Shown here one piece after another: positions 30,980 to 42,640 of a stretch of 64,000 nt of DNA (the first letter of the stretch is position 1; each line of letters opens with the position of its first letter). The stretch comes from Adiantum capillus-veneris (taxonomy: Eukaryota > Streptophyta > Polypodiopsida > Polypodiales > Pteridaceae): contig CM043959.1 in NCBI GenBank assembly GCA_014529385.2, forward strand, positions 51,955,753 to 52,019,752, written 5' to 3'. The translations under genes were made by a program, and so were the position numbers. Under the pieces are notes generated by a model that made no database searches, had not been told where the DNA came from, and saw nothing but the letters and a program-made list of their open reading frames with translations.

Positions 30980-33250
30980 TATGGGAGGGCTAAATGATAG
31001 CCGTTTTTTTGGCTCTCATAAAATATTTCACGAAGCCACTTCACCCCACAAAAACACCCTAGCTCAATGACTAGGATTGCTTTTTCATTGTAAATAGTGT
31101 GCGTGCGTTTAGGGTTTTTATCACATTTTTTTAATCAAATCATTGAGCGAGTCATTGGGCTAGGAGACAAAAAAAAATAAAAAAATTACGGTCCTCTTTA
31201 CATGTAAATATTTTCTATCAAATAAAGGACCTAAGTATAAATGGGTTTTTTCAAATTTTTTGTATTTATATAAATATATATTCCTAGGTGTGCATTATCA
31301 GACCTAAGTATGCTAGCTTCCATCAAGTGTCATTCCTTATACATATTTTACTATCATTCTATCCCTTAAGCTCTACTCACACAAGCCTTGAAAAACCCTT
31401 ATGTGACTTCATCGTAAAAATTCACCAATAACCTTATCGGCTCCATCATATTTTTTTCCATCCCTCCCAGATAAATATTCACAAGTACATAGGTTTCATC
31501 TTCAGATAAATTCCATAAATCACTCAAAGTAGAGAATAATTGAGGGTCCCTTTCCTCATGATTTTTATCCTTTTATTTTATATATTTTGCCACCATGCCT
31601 TCCATGTGTCCATTTTTCATGACTAGCTAGCCTATCTTTTTATCCTACAAGTATATATTATAGTTGATACTTATCCTATACCATACATGTGTGCAAGCTC
31701 CTTGGAAATATTAGGTCATGGTTGATGTATGGGGGGCTCACTTGGAAGACCACAAAGGAAAAAGAATCAAATAGTGGCCCACTTCAAGCCTTATTAGGTG
31801 CTGCAGGGACAGATTTTGCTCGAATTTTGGCACCTTCTTTTGATCCAAATATGAGGATGTGTCAAAAAAAGAAAATGTAGCTCGTGAGATGAAGTATTTT
31901 TCATAAGTTTTTAAGAAATTTTTGAAGTCAAGGGCGATTTTACATGAAATTTATGGCAGACTTCAAAACTGCCCCTTCATACACCAAAAAAATCTTCCTA
32001 TTTTCTCTCACCCTTCCACACACCTACTCACTCTTACACACTCATCCCTCTCTTATCCACACCCAAACCTGCAACTCTCATGTCCTATTTCACCCTCTTC
32101 ACCATTTCCAATTCTCTCACACCTCCATAGCCCTCATCTTGCATTTCTACACCCCTATGCGCTCCCCTTTCTCTCTACATATATGTCCATATTACCATAC
32201 CCTCTTCAGCTTTCTAAAGAAATCCAAAAAATCAGAAAAAATCCAAGGTTAACCTCTGCAAATGAAGGCTTTTATCATGAATTATCCAAGGTGTGAAGAC
32301 AACATAGCTTCATTGACACGTGCAACTTCGCCATGCTGACCGCTTCTTCTACCGCCGGTGCTGTAAAGAGGTGAATGTCAACTTCTCCAAAGCTTCAACC
32401 TCTCTTTACAAGCTTAACTTTACTCATCATATATCTCACCATTTGGTGAATGATTTGTAAATGTTTTGTAGTGATTATTACTAACCACTAACCTTATTGT
32501 AGTGATTCTATTAGAGTAGGCACTCCCAAATTATTCACTCAATCCTCTCTCCTTTCATCCTCAATAATTCTCTTCCCTTGAGCCCACATCCATGTGACTC
32601 AAAGGATAAGAGAGACCCACCCTCATTTAAAAAATAGAAATATGCATAATCTTTGATTTCTTCAAATAAACTTGATTAGGTCTAATCCTAATCGGGGCTT
32701 CTAAAACCTATAAATAGAGCCCTTCTCTCCCTTGTAAATCATCACATGATCACACTACACCACACCATTTTCCATACATAACACACCACTCTTTAAGTCT
32801 AGTTGTGTAGAGTGTGTGGATTGTGAGCGCTCATTTCTAACACTACACATAGGTGCATGGAAAAGCTTGAAGTTAATTATGCCATCTACAAGAGTGGAGT
32901 GATTCCATACTCTTCATCACACTTGTAGCCTACTCTTGTGCATAAATAAGAATTATAGTTTTGGGTGCAATTGTATGAAACAACTACGACTCTTCTCTCC
33001 AAATTGACTTGATAAGTTGGCTCATCAGGTGGTCGAAGGTATATTGTCATTGAAGTATGTTGTGCCATTTCATGCTTGGTGGTTTCAGGGCTTGTTGAAT
33101 TGTTTGCCTAAAAAGTCAATTGTAAGAGGGTGCTCGGTGAGAGGGCTCCCGTGACCCTAAGACAATTTATGTATTGGCAACAAGATCAAGTTTTGTGTTG
33201 TCTCTCTGTTTCTCACCAAGCTTTGTGTGCATCTAGTCTTTAAGGCTAAG
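30980..33250 (+). mobile_element. Putative 3' LTR region of element G
   Basis: Soon after the integrase stop, a purine tract ATGGGAGGGC (30981-30990) is followed by TGATAGCCG at 30995, a plausible LTR start. A clear TATA box CCTATAAATAGAGC sits at 32707-32720. The interval has no coding domain. The 3' end of the LTR was not located; 33250 is only where LTR-like character fades. A long LTR would fit the Tat lineage. Confidence 0.4.
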
Positions 33251-33525
33251 ACTGAGTTGCTCAAGTTGATTTGTGCTCTTTATCTCACTCTGGTGTGGTG
33301 AATATTTGTGTTTTGTGTGTGTGGCTATCCTGCATTCCCCTCCCTTGGTGTGTTTGAGTACAAGGAGATATCACGTGCGTCTAGTTTGCATCTACAACTA
33401 GGTGGTTCCCCTTCCTTGTTTCGTTTTTGGTTGTGGGTTGTTGTTGTCTTTGATTGTGCTTGCCCCAACCCCAGCCCCAATTGAGCAGCACAGGATCCTC
33501 GAAGGGTGTTTAGAGGCCGCTCTTC

Positions 33526-34079
33526 TTGCCGCCCGCCCCGGACCACCCCGGACCGCCTCATTGTGAAGTGACATACTGTCTTTTGAGTTTTTCACAAAGA
33601 ATAAAATACCATTTTGTTTTTGTTTCTCTCACGTTTTTTTTGTCCTCCATAGCTAAACAACTCTCAATCATGAGTACTTCAAGCTATGTTTTTCTCTCTT
33701 GGCACATTGATGGTAATACTGTTATGCATGATATTCCCTTACACAATGGTAAGGTATTGTTGATCTCTCACTATCTTCAAAGTCTATTACCTCCAAAATG
33801 TGTTTTTCAAGGACTACATACAGTCATTCAAGAAGAAAACTTGAGCTTCCTATGACATTGCATTGTGACTATGAGGGCAATGAACACTACCTCATTGATG
33901 GTTCTTTGTCAACCAAGTATCTGTTGTTACACACCATAGCATGTGTTTATGTATCTAATAGTGAGAATGTAAAGATAAACTATGACAAGGATACAAGAAA
34001 AAGGTTAGATAATATGAGACCTGCAAATGATGAGACATGTGTAGAAGTTTTGAAGATTATCTGTCTTCCAATTTGCTAG
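33526..34079 (+). CDS. Two overlapping ORFs, unidentified
   Basis: Not recognised. The ORF 33526-33855 ends with MSTSSYVFLSWHIDGNTVMH and HYLQSLLPPKCVFQGLH. The ORF 33798-34079, in another frame, continues with MTLHCDYEGNEHYLIDG, YLLLHTIACVYVSN and a cysteine at the end. The two read like one protein split by a frameshift near 33800-33850. They lie just downstream of the putative LTR of element G and could belong to another element. Confidence 0.3.
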
Positions 34080-35560
34080 CTTTGACGATTTTAAATGGTC
34101 ATCAGAAAGGACCTTGTCTATTTTTTTACCATTTAAAGTCGTAAAATGTTGTGAGACTTCGTGCCGTCGATCTTTCCCTCAATCTGTTTGCTGGATTTAA
34201 TGCTACTGCATGCTATATCAAAGTTCAACAACTTCAACTGCTTTGAAAACCTAATAGTTTTGAAAACTTCAATGGCTTTGAAAACTTTAGACTATCTGTA
34301 ATTTTTTGGAGATAGTAGAATTTTAGCAACCTTTAATTTCCTGGCAAGCTCCCCTCGCTTTGAAGGATGTGCCTTGCCTTGGTGGCTAGAGATAATAGCC
34401 GAAGGGTGTGTGTCTAGGGTGGGCACACACCCTTAGTCGCAATTAGGGTAAGTTTTGGACGCCTTGGGAGCCCTTGTATCAAAGCACCCAAAAAAATATA
34501 TATATATGGCGGGCTTGCAGCATTGCTGGAGAGAGCAGGAGAGATGGAGGCCGCTACACAGCTTGGCTTGGGTTGCCACAGTGGTACCCAAGCTGGCATG
34601 AATCGTTGAGATTCTTCTTACATGATTTGGAATTGATTGACAGCGGCCCCTCCCCCTATTAAGCGACCATGCACATGGCCAAGAGTGGCTTCATCCTCGC
34701 CTGCCAAGCCACCATACCCACGGTGCATGCATGCACATCATGCAAGTGCAGAGAGACCACACCCCTCTTTCCCAAAAACTTGAGTCTCTGAAACCAAGAT
34801 GAGACCTAGGGATGGACCAGCATACTGATCTCCTCCAACCTCCCTACTTATAGCCCTTGGCTCTTACAAGTAGGACCCCTTAACCATATGCCCTTGTCCT
34901 CGGCTCCTAACTGTACCGAGCCATTTAGACACACTTGGCCCTTGGCTTGAAAACCTCTGGAGCAAGGTGAAGCCTCCCTGACAAAAATGGCTCCCCCGAT
35001 TGCAAAGTTCGATGTTGGATGTTGGTCAATTGCCAATCCTCACCATATCGATGCTAGCAAAGTGAGAACCACATACATAAAATTTCAATCTGTGGAACGT
35101 AGATGACCCAACTAGTGCATGGAGCTACAAGAGATAGCTAAGCTCTCAAAAAACCCAAGTCTAAGCCGCTCCTACTTAACTCAGTCTCAAATGTGTGTCA
35201 AACGTAAAAGGTTCTTTTCTTACCACAAGCTAGATCTAATGAATTTGTGTAGCTATGAGACTCCGAATGCAACAAAACTTATTGCCTAGTATGAGCAGTG
35301 TATCCTTAACACTCTCATGTACTCAAATTTCATTTTTGACACTCTGACAAAATCACCCATAAGATAAATAGTCTATTTTAGGTCAGTTAGTTTTGGCATC
35401 CGAAGCACTCTATGGCTTCCTCTAGACATGCTTTATCTATTCCTAAGGTCAAAAACCAATTTTGGTGCGTGTATTGTGTGTAGGAAGCAAAAATAGCTTG
35501 TAGAAAACATGACTAAAACCACATTTCATCGCAAGAAAATTACGTTAGATGGAAGAGCTT
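34080..35560. other. Non-coding spacer
   Basis: No domain, ORF or repeat that I can support. A short (TA)n tract lies near 34496-34508. A long G/T-rich stretch near 34380-34480 is unremarkable. Confidence 0.45.
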
Positions 35561-35994
35561 TTACCTGCGAACGCGTTGGTATGCTGGGAATAACAATGCA
35601 ACATCGTACAAGAGAGACACAAGGAATTGAAGAAACAGTGGACTCACGGTTGAGCTTCTACAACAAACACTTACTTTCATTATCCAAAACTTAGATTTAT
35701 AATTTCAAAAGTTGGCTTTTATACCTTAGCCAAGGTTCAAAGAATAGATTTCTAGCTATTTGTGCTCAATACAAAGCTTAACAACTGCATACAATTACAA
35801 ACTTGGAGGCCCTGAACCCCTTTAGACTTGTTGGCAATCAATAATATTACAATGGATTTGGACTTTGCAAGATTTCTTAGTAATACAGAGGGGTTTAATA
35901 GAATCAATTGTCTTAAAAAATGAGTGGCGTCCCTTTTGATGCAGGCTTTCTCTTGCTCTTGTTCGTTGAGCAGCTAACATTTCCCCCCTCCTTG
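35560..35994 (-). mobile_element. Polypurine tract and putative 3' LTR of element F
   Basis: Minus strand: CAAGGAGGGGGGAA (35994-35981) is directly followed by TGTTAGCTGC from 35979, then a TATA box GGTATAAAAGCC at 35725-35714. This is the expected PPT, LTR start, promoter order. The LTR 3' end was not fixed; 35560 is approximate. Confidence 0.5.
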
Positions 35995-36019
35995 AACATG
36001 TTGTCTGCGACACAGGTAC

Positions 36020-38960
36020 TTAAGGTGTTATGGTCAGCTTCCTTGTTGCAGTCCTTTTTGCATGCTTCTTGAGACCTTGTTGGTACCTGAGGTGGAGTTC
36101 TTTGTCATCAATTGACATAAATTGCATGGTGATTTTGTTTCTTTGCTCCAACTTCAGAGTAGCTAACAAATCTTGCTCGCAGGTTGGTGATGACGGGGCC
36201 AAAGATCTTGGATATGTAAGTGAAGAAGCCCATATAGAATGCTTCTTCAAATGTTTGCATATAGTAGGATGGTAGCCCTAGCATAGAAGCCATGGAGCAC
36301 TTCTTCTAAAGGTTGGCTAGATAAATCATAGCATAAGCCCTTGGCGCCTTCAAGGAATGACATCCATGCTGCATCTGTTTGCTCTGCGCAGTGAAAAGTC
36401 TGCAAGCAAGCTAGGAGCATTTTAGCAATCTTTACCAACATGATGCATGCTAAATCCACAATCCCTCAAAATAGCTGAATGATTGAGGATAATGTTTCGA
36501 CCATATATGTTTCTGTAGGCTGGTTATTCAGGGGTGGTGGAAACGTGGGGTAGTTGAGCCAAGCGGGCCTCTTTGTTGGATGATAGAAGGTTGTTCCCAG
36601 CTTCTGACTCTCAGTACCACGCATTGCACAGGATCTTGTTTGATATGTAATGGTGCATTTGTATACAAAATAAAATACCTGGAGTGCCGGTTTAGCTAGA
36701 TCTCCCGCTATTTTGGATGTATCAGTGTTGGGTTGGCTTGGAAGTCCTTGAGTAGTCTTTTTTTAATCTATCTAGAGTACTTCAAACTCTATGGGCGGGA
36801 AGGGGAGAGCTTGTTGATGCCATTGCTCATTGATAGTGGACGATGTGAGGAGGTTGGCATTGATGGAGTGCAATATTCGCTCTTCCCATTGCATGGATTC
36901 TTTCTAGATTGTCTTGGTCTCCTCTACCACTTGCTTCTTTAATGCCGCTTCTCCCTCAACAGTTAAGATTTTTAGTTGAGCTGAGGGTCCTGCTTCATCA
37001 TGAGAAATATCCAGCTTTGGGCCCGACTGGCCTCAAGTTGATTGTAACTGCTTCAAAGTCCATAAATTGTAGGGTGTCTTTATCTCTCATTGGAAAATCT
37101 ATTGGTTCTTCCCCTGGTGGCAGCCTCTTGTGCTTTGCTCAATTCTGCTTTGAGTTGGTCAATCTCTTTTTGATGTATTTCCTCCTCTTGCTCCATAAAC
37201 CCGATGGAAAGTTCTCTTCTCTACATTTTCTCTAGCTTTAGCTCCATCTCAAGGTCTTTAACCTTTTGTTCCATCGGTTGATATGCCTCATTTGTGCCTT
37301 GTAGTGTGGCTACTGTAGGGTTGTCCTTGAGATGATTTAGTAATGTATTTTGCTCTTGGCATCAAGCTTCTGACTGTGCAAATTGAGTATTTGTAATGTT
37401 TAGTTGAATTTGTAGCCGCCTTATTGTGGAAGCTAACTCTTGTAAAGAGGAGGTGGCCCCTTTGAACTGATGTTCTTGCTGTTGTTTCCTTGTTTGGAGA
37501 GCTTCCAAGTCCGCTATGGACTTTGCGGTTAATTCAACCAGTTCCTCATCTTTAAATTCCATGGCTTCTTTGTATGATTCATTACAAATGTTGGCCATCT
37601 CAAGCCTTTCATTTGAGTGTTGCAGTTGCTGATACAAATTGTGGAGCTGTTGGTGGCAAGTGTAGATCTTGTCTCTCATTTTGTCCACCACATCATGGGC
37701 ATACTAGGTGTATTCATCTATGTCTTCTAGAATCTCCAATCTTCTTGAGTTGCTCACTTCAGGTTGATCCCTTGATGTGTCATGAGCCTCGGTTGTGATT
37801 GGCTCATTTGCATGGTTTTCTTGTGTGCTTGGAGCCTCTGTTGGGATGGCTAGTTCATCCACTTTGAGCCTCTGTTGGGATGGCTAGTTCATCCACTTGC
37901 TTGTTGGTAGTTTCTCTAGGCGGTTTGGATTTTGTTTCTACATTGCTGGCAATGGGAATAATCTCCTATGGTTGTGGTCGCCCTCTGGTTGTGTGCTTGG
38001 AGCCTCTGTTGGGATGGCTAGTTCATCCACTTGCTCGTTGGCAGTTTCTCTAGGCAGTTTGGATTTTGTTTCTACATTGCTGGCAATGGGAATAATCTCC
38101 TCTGGTTGTGGTTGCCCTCTTGGAGGAGTGAAGTGTGGAATCACTTCATCAGTGTTTTCTTGTTCCCTTGGTGAGTCCTCTTTAGACGGTCTATTCTCTT
38201 TTCCTTGTGCCTTGGCTTGCTCTTGTTGATATTCTTCTTGTTGATAGAGATGCTCTAAGCCGACGTCCTTCATATTGTACATGGGGTGTTTGGTTTGAAT
38301 TTTGACCCTCTTAGGAGATGGTTTCCATTTTTCCTCAAAGTCTCCTTCAACTCCTCTCTCAAAAGCTCAAAAGCCGTCGTCTATCTTTCCACTCTTGTTG
38401 CTTTTTGGGCTAGTTCCTATGCTGCTACTACAGGTATTGGAAACTTTGTAGGTTTTGCATCATCTACTTTCGTTTTCCCTTTTTCTCTCTTCTTCCTTTT
38501 GAGAGGAGTGTCCTTCTACCCCATTTCTTCTTGCTCTTTGTCTCTTTTTGCAGCCTTTGTTGTAGTAGCAGTTTCCTAGCTAGGGACATGTCCTCAGTCT
38601 TGTTGCCATTGGTGGAACTCTTGTCTGCACTTATTTTTCATCAACAGTGCTACGGAGTAGCCATAAATTTTTCTCTGAGGTAGGCAGTAGATGCTCTACC
38701 TGGCCTATAGCATGGTAAGCGATCCATGTTAGCACTTCTAGAGCTCCCAAAAAAGTGATGTTCTTTGGCTTTTTCACATGAGTGAGGGTTGTATAAATAT
38801 ATTGTGCATGATTCACTTCTATCACTCCTTCTTCCTTTAAGGCCTGTGTGAAAGTGGAAGCCACAAAATGATTTGGAATTGTGTACTTGGGAGGTCTTTT
38901 GGTAGTAGTGACATGAAAGTGTTGATGATAGAGCCAAAGTGCTTGCTCTATCTTGCTTTG
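36020..38960 (-). pseudogene. Long coiled-coil coding region in element F, in place of RT and integrase
   Basis: Minus-strand frames between the protease (39.3 kb) and the PPT (35.99 kb) encode about 3 kb of protein-like sequence with no RT, RNase H or integrase motif. In order: a globular part near 38930-38640 (HQHFHVTTTKRPPKYTI, THVKKPKNITFLGALEVLTW); a lysine-rich part; a proline/glutamate-rich ORF 38282-37938; and a coiled coil in the ORF 37691-37362 (QQLHNLYQQLQHSNERLEMA and the heptad-like RKQQQEHQFKGATSSLQELA). The coiled coil continues to about 37090 (EIHQKEIDQLKAELSKAQEA). The last part near 36460-36110 (DAAWMSFLEGAKGLCYDL) is of unknown kind. Several stops and frameshifts break it. 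It may be captured host sequence or a lineage-specific cargo of a non-autonomous element. Confidence 0.45.
37832..38130. repeat. Direct repeats with periods 34 and 134 bp
   Basis: The string GAGCCTCTGTTGGGATGG starts at 37832, 37866 and 38000. The 134-bp unit (37866-37999) and its copy from 38000 match nearly throughout, including CAATGGGAATAATCTCCT. Neither period is a multiple of three, so the duplication shifts the minus coding frame. Confidence 0.85.
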
Positions 38961-38962
38961 CT

Positions 38963-39925
38963 TTAGATTGGAGAAAGATGTTCAAAGTACGATTCCTCTG
39001 TTGTAATTGGTTCTTCTTTCCTCTCGTCCGTAGCATCATAATAGTGATTAGAGAAGACATGTTGCTCCCCTGTCATCTCAATAAATACCATTTCAATAAA
39101 CACATACATCCATTGTGGCCAGGGTATGAGTCCATTCAGAGGGTTCAAACATATGTTCAAGGAATGGTTCCGGTATGTAATCTGCATCATTCGCTTCTTT
39201 GTCTAAAATGTAGTCTTCCCTTCTTAAACTACCCAATTGAGAAGCCCCCACATCCAAATTGGAGTGTTTTTATGTATCCATGATGGCAATTTGGTCTCTC
39301 ACCACAAGTCTTCGAGTCAATTCCTGTATTGGTGTCCTCAAGAAATCCTTGTAAGAATGCTCCTTCAAGTTCACTTGAGTAATTGTCCCTACTTGTTTAA
39401 GGTAGAGATAATCATTGCCCCAATCTTCGATTAATTGTATCTGTCTCATGAATGGTCTTCCCAAGATGATTTCATAATTGAGTTTCTTCTCAAAGTCTAC
39501 AATGGCAAAAGTGTGCTGGTAGTCAATCCCATAGGAGGTGACTATCACATTCTCTAGTATGCCCATTGGTTTCTCTATGTGTCCATTTTCCAATTGCAAT
39601 TTCATTCTTGTTTGTTTGGTTTCTAGCTTTCCCCAAGCTTCCCAGACAGCTTTGGTTGCTATGGAAATTCCTGCTCCACTGTCTAAAATAGCCATGGTCA
39701 TTAAATCATTGTATTGTATTGAAAGGGTTGTGTTTCCCACATTCCCTTCACAATAGTCCCTGACCTTGTTCATAGGTACAAACTTGACAAGTCTAGTCTA
39801 TACCTACTGGTTTTTCAAATTTTCCAGGTTCATTTGAGATGCTCCTATTATTCCCATCTTTTCCATGGTGGTTTGTACATCTCCACATAGATGTGGTCTC
39901 AACTTCAGTAGATCCATTAGGAAAA
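38963..39925 (-). pseudogene. Retropepsin and flanking linker of element F
   Basis: The 167-codon ORF 39773-39270 is an almost complete protease: MTMAILDSGAGISIATKAVW (catalytic DSGA), IDYQHTFAIVDFEKK, YEIILGRPFMRQIQLIEDWG. The frame upstream, with two stops, gives MDLLKLRPHLCGD, matching element A at about 2.0 kb. Downstream after a stop, GSLRREDYILDKEANDADYI and FEPSEWTHTLATMDVCV match the spacer of A. An open stretch 39190-38963 continues it. DSGA here versus DGGA in element C shows variation within the family. RT does not follow. Confidence 0.75.
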
Positions 39926-40135
39926 ATATGAACCCCAAAAGGGCCTTGTAAGGATCCCTAATTTTAAGGGATTAAGACTGAAAATGTGTGTGATTTAGGA
40001 GACAAGGCCATTGAATGAGGGTATTCTCATAGGCTTTTTATAGGGTGCAATAGAGGCTAGGGAGGGAGGATAGGTACATTCTCTCTCTACCCAAAAGAGT
40101 GGTGGTCCTTGTGACAATAACTACCCTCTCCCCCT
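39926..40135 (-). promoter_or_regulatory. Leader or LTR-like promoter segment with TATA box
   Basis: Minus strand: AAGGGGGAGAGGGTAG purine tract near 40140-40125, TGTCACAAGG near 40116, and CCTATAAAAAGCC near 40046-40034. A stretch reading GGGGTTCATATTTTTCC ends at about 39922, next to the truncated protease coding sequence. The last 30 bp also occur at the right edge of the window (63955-63990), which makes this a mobile-element end. Confidence 0.45.
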
Positions 40136-40544
40136 TTTTTTTCCACATCATCAAGGGCGTCCATAGCCTCAGTCCAAAAAAGAACTTTTTTCAAAAAAAT
40201 CTTAGTTTCACTCAAAATTTCTCCCCAACCTATATGTATACCCAAAAATCAATTTTCTCTCTCAAATCTCACTGCTAGACCTACAAAATATCAATCTTCC
40301 CACCCTTTTTATTTCCCTCCAAAATCACTCCCCTCTCTCTCTCCTCTCCCTCTCTCTTCTCTCTCCTACTTTTCAGTACACACTCTTCCTCCTTCCCTCT
40401 CTCACTCCTCTACCTCTCTCTTCTCTCTCCTACTTTTCAACACACACTCTTCCTCTTCTTTCTTATCCCCTCACCTCCATCAATGACTTTTACCTCTTCT
40501 TGATGCAGGTCCACTCCATAGCTTTGTTGCAGCTCTCCCCCCCA
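40136..40544. other. Pyrimidine-rich non-coding stretch
   Basis: Long CT-rich DNA (CCCTCTCTCTCTCCTCTCC and similar), including a direct repeat of a CTCTCTCTTCTCTCTCCTACTTTTCA segment near 40350-40375 and 40410-40440. No gene. Confidence 0.55.
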
Positions 40545-40735
40545 TAGTTCTCTACTCCATAGCCCTCTTCTCCACTCCATAGCTCTCTTGCGTCTCTCCA
40601 TCCCATAGATCTCACTCCATAGCTCTCCTACAGGTCTCCATCCCAAAGCTCTCCACTCCATAGCTCTCCTGCAGCTCTCCATCCCATAGCTCTTCACTCC
40701 ATAGCTCACCTCTCCCCTCCGTTGCCTTGCTGCAG
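40545..40735. repeat. Degenerate tandem repeat, unit about 41 bp
   Basis: Four to five imperfect units built on CTCCATCCCATAGCTCTCC-ACTCCATAGCTCTCCTGCAG. The opposite-strand ORF rich in MEWR and SYG is an artefact of this repeat. Confidence 0.85.
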
Positions 40736-40785
40736 TTCTCCACTCTTTCTTGAGGATATCTTTATTCCCCTTTCCATGGAGCTAT

Positions 40786-42180
40786 GCGACATTGCAACCT
40801 CCCATCCACAGCAAGATTGTCAAGTTCGGAAACGGTTTCTCTACATGTTTGGCTACCAAAGGACTTTGCACCCTCAAAGCATCATTACTTGCAAACTGCA
40901 CAACAACGTCGTGGTGCAGGTCACACCAATCTTTACATTTGGGTGCATGGTTGCCTCTACCCTAATGATCTATCCATCAATGTGTATCCAACATTCAATA
41001 GCCTTGCTTCATTCTTACAATATGTAGATAGAGGGGAGCACAATCTTCTTGGATACTGCAAGCGATTGTCGTCTATTGGAGCTGATAGCATACAATGGTC
41101 TTTGCAACCCATAATATATAGCCCATAATCTCTGCCTTGGCCCCTCTTTACCTCCTTCATTCTATGATATACAACCCCATCTCTCCATGATATGGATACA
41201 AATGACAATACAAATATCCCATCCACAGCATGATCATCATGGTAAAAAACAAAACGTGTACATATGTTGTTGTCAAAAGAGCTTGCACCTTCCAAATGTT
41301 ATGACTTACATACAACACAACAATGCCGCCGTGCAGGTCACACAGATGTGGACCTTTGGGTGGATGGTTGCATCTACCCCAATGACCCTTTGGTTAATGT
41401 GTATCCAACATAAATATAGGTAGAGGGGAGCCAGGTCTGCTTGGCTATTGCAAGCAATTGTCCACTATCAGAGCTCATAGTGTCCAATGGTGGATGCACC
41501 AAAACCAAGTTATCATTCATAGCAATTCTAGTTTGCAACAGAGGATCATCCATCTGGAGAAACAAGAACAAACTCTTCAACAAGATGTGGAAGAGAAGGA
41601 TGGTAAGATTGCAAAGCTTGAGGGTACCATATTGAGTTTGAAAGAGACACCTTTAGGTGCAAGAGAGGATAAGAGGATATTTTCATCCATAGAGACCCTT
41701 TCTCCCAAAGGTGGTGCTTGGAATAGAAGAGTTATAGTGACAAGGTGCATTTTTGAATACCCTATCATATTTCCTACATGTATGAAGTCACTTCTGTGGT
41801 GATTGTTTTGTTTTTTATTCTTATTGCAGGGATTTCATCCAAGACACATGTGGTAGCCAAAGCCAAGAGGATCCCATTCATCTGCTTACTAGTTTCTTTA
41901 AAAAGGCAGATGTCATAGCACTCCTGCACACACCAAAAGGAAAAATTATCAATGATGTTGTAACCAAGGAGGTGATGTGTAAGTTCTCTAATCGCATGAG
42001 TGATGTTGATTTGCAGAAGGAATGTGATGAAGTTGGCATTAGTACAAAGGGTTACAGTGCACCACATGGCCTCTTCAAGAACTCTTTGAGGAAACAAGGA
42101 GTTATTGAGAATGTATTCCGAGTGCCATGCAAGGTGAAACTTGCTAGGGGGCCTCCAATGAAGATGTTTTCTCACATCTA
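40786..42180 (+). pseudogene. Intron-containing coding region with internal duplication, unidentified
   Basis: Not recognised. Frame pieces read HTNLYIWVHGCLYPNDLSIN and GEHNLLGYCKRLSSIGADSIQW (to about 41110). A diverged second copy follows at 41210-41500 (DLWVDGCIYPNDPLVNVYPT). Next comes a coiled coil in the ORF 41458-41802 (LQQRIIHLEKQEQTLQQDVE). After a TTCTTATTGCAG acceptor at 41829, an open exon encodes DFIQDTCGSQSQEDPIHLLT, KKADVIALLHTPKGKIINDV and DEVGISTKGYSAPHGLFKNS, ending MKMFSHI at 42180. The good acceptor and long clean exon suggest a formerly real gene, now broken upstream. Confidence 0.4.
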
Positions 42181-42640
42181 GGTCACTATTTTCATATCAA
42201 AGAGACAATGCCCTCATCTATCTTTGTAGAATCTCCATAGAGTGATAACAAAGCTACCAATGTAAGGAATCGTGCTAATAATATTGACAAGGAGTTTGCT
42301 TACTCTATGTCAAATAATATTTTGTCCATCTGAAGAGGCTTCAACAAGAAATGGTTTTCTTTTATGCAGTACCTTCTAATGGTGAGGAAAGAATCATGTG
42401 AGGTTTTGCGATCATTGCCGTTGTATGACCTTTACTTATTGGCTTTCTTCTCTTGTAGTGTTTGGAACTAAGTTGGTGTTTGCTTTCAAGCTTGTAGTGT
42501 TTGGAACTAAGTTGTAGTTTTCTTTCAAGCTTGACGCGTGCCAAATTGTGAAGCAATGAAGGCTAGAGAGGATGAGTGTCATATTTTTGTTGTTAAGACC
42601 TCAAGAAGACGAGTCTAGCAACAAAACATTTGTCCTAGAA

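Noticed and set aside
33325-33561. Minus-strand arginine-rich ORF
   Set aside because: Composition-driven frame over GC-rich DNA with no motif; the neighbouring plus-strand ORFs look more protein-like.
40437-40709. Minus-strand ORF rich in MEWR and SYG repeats
   Set aside because: It is the translation of the 41-bp tandem repeat; it has no start context or homology, and the repeat is imperfect in length.
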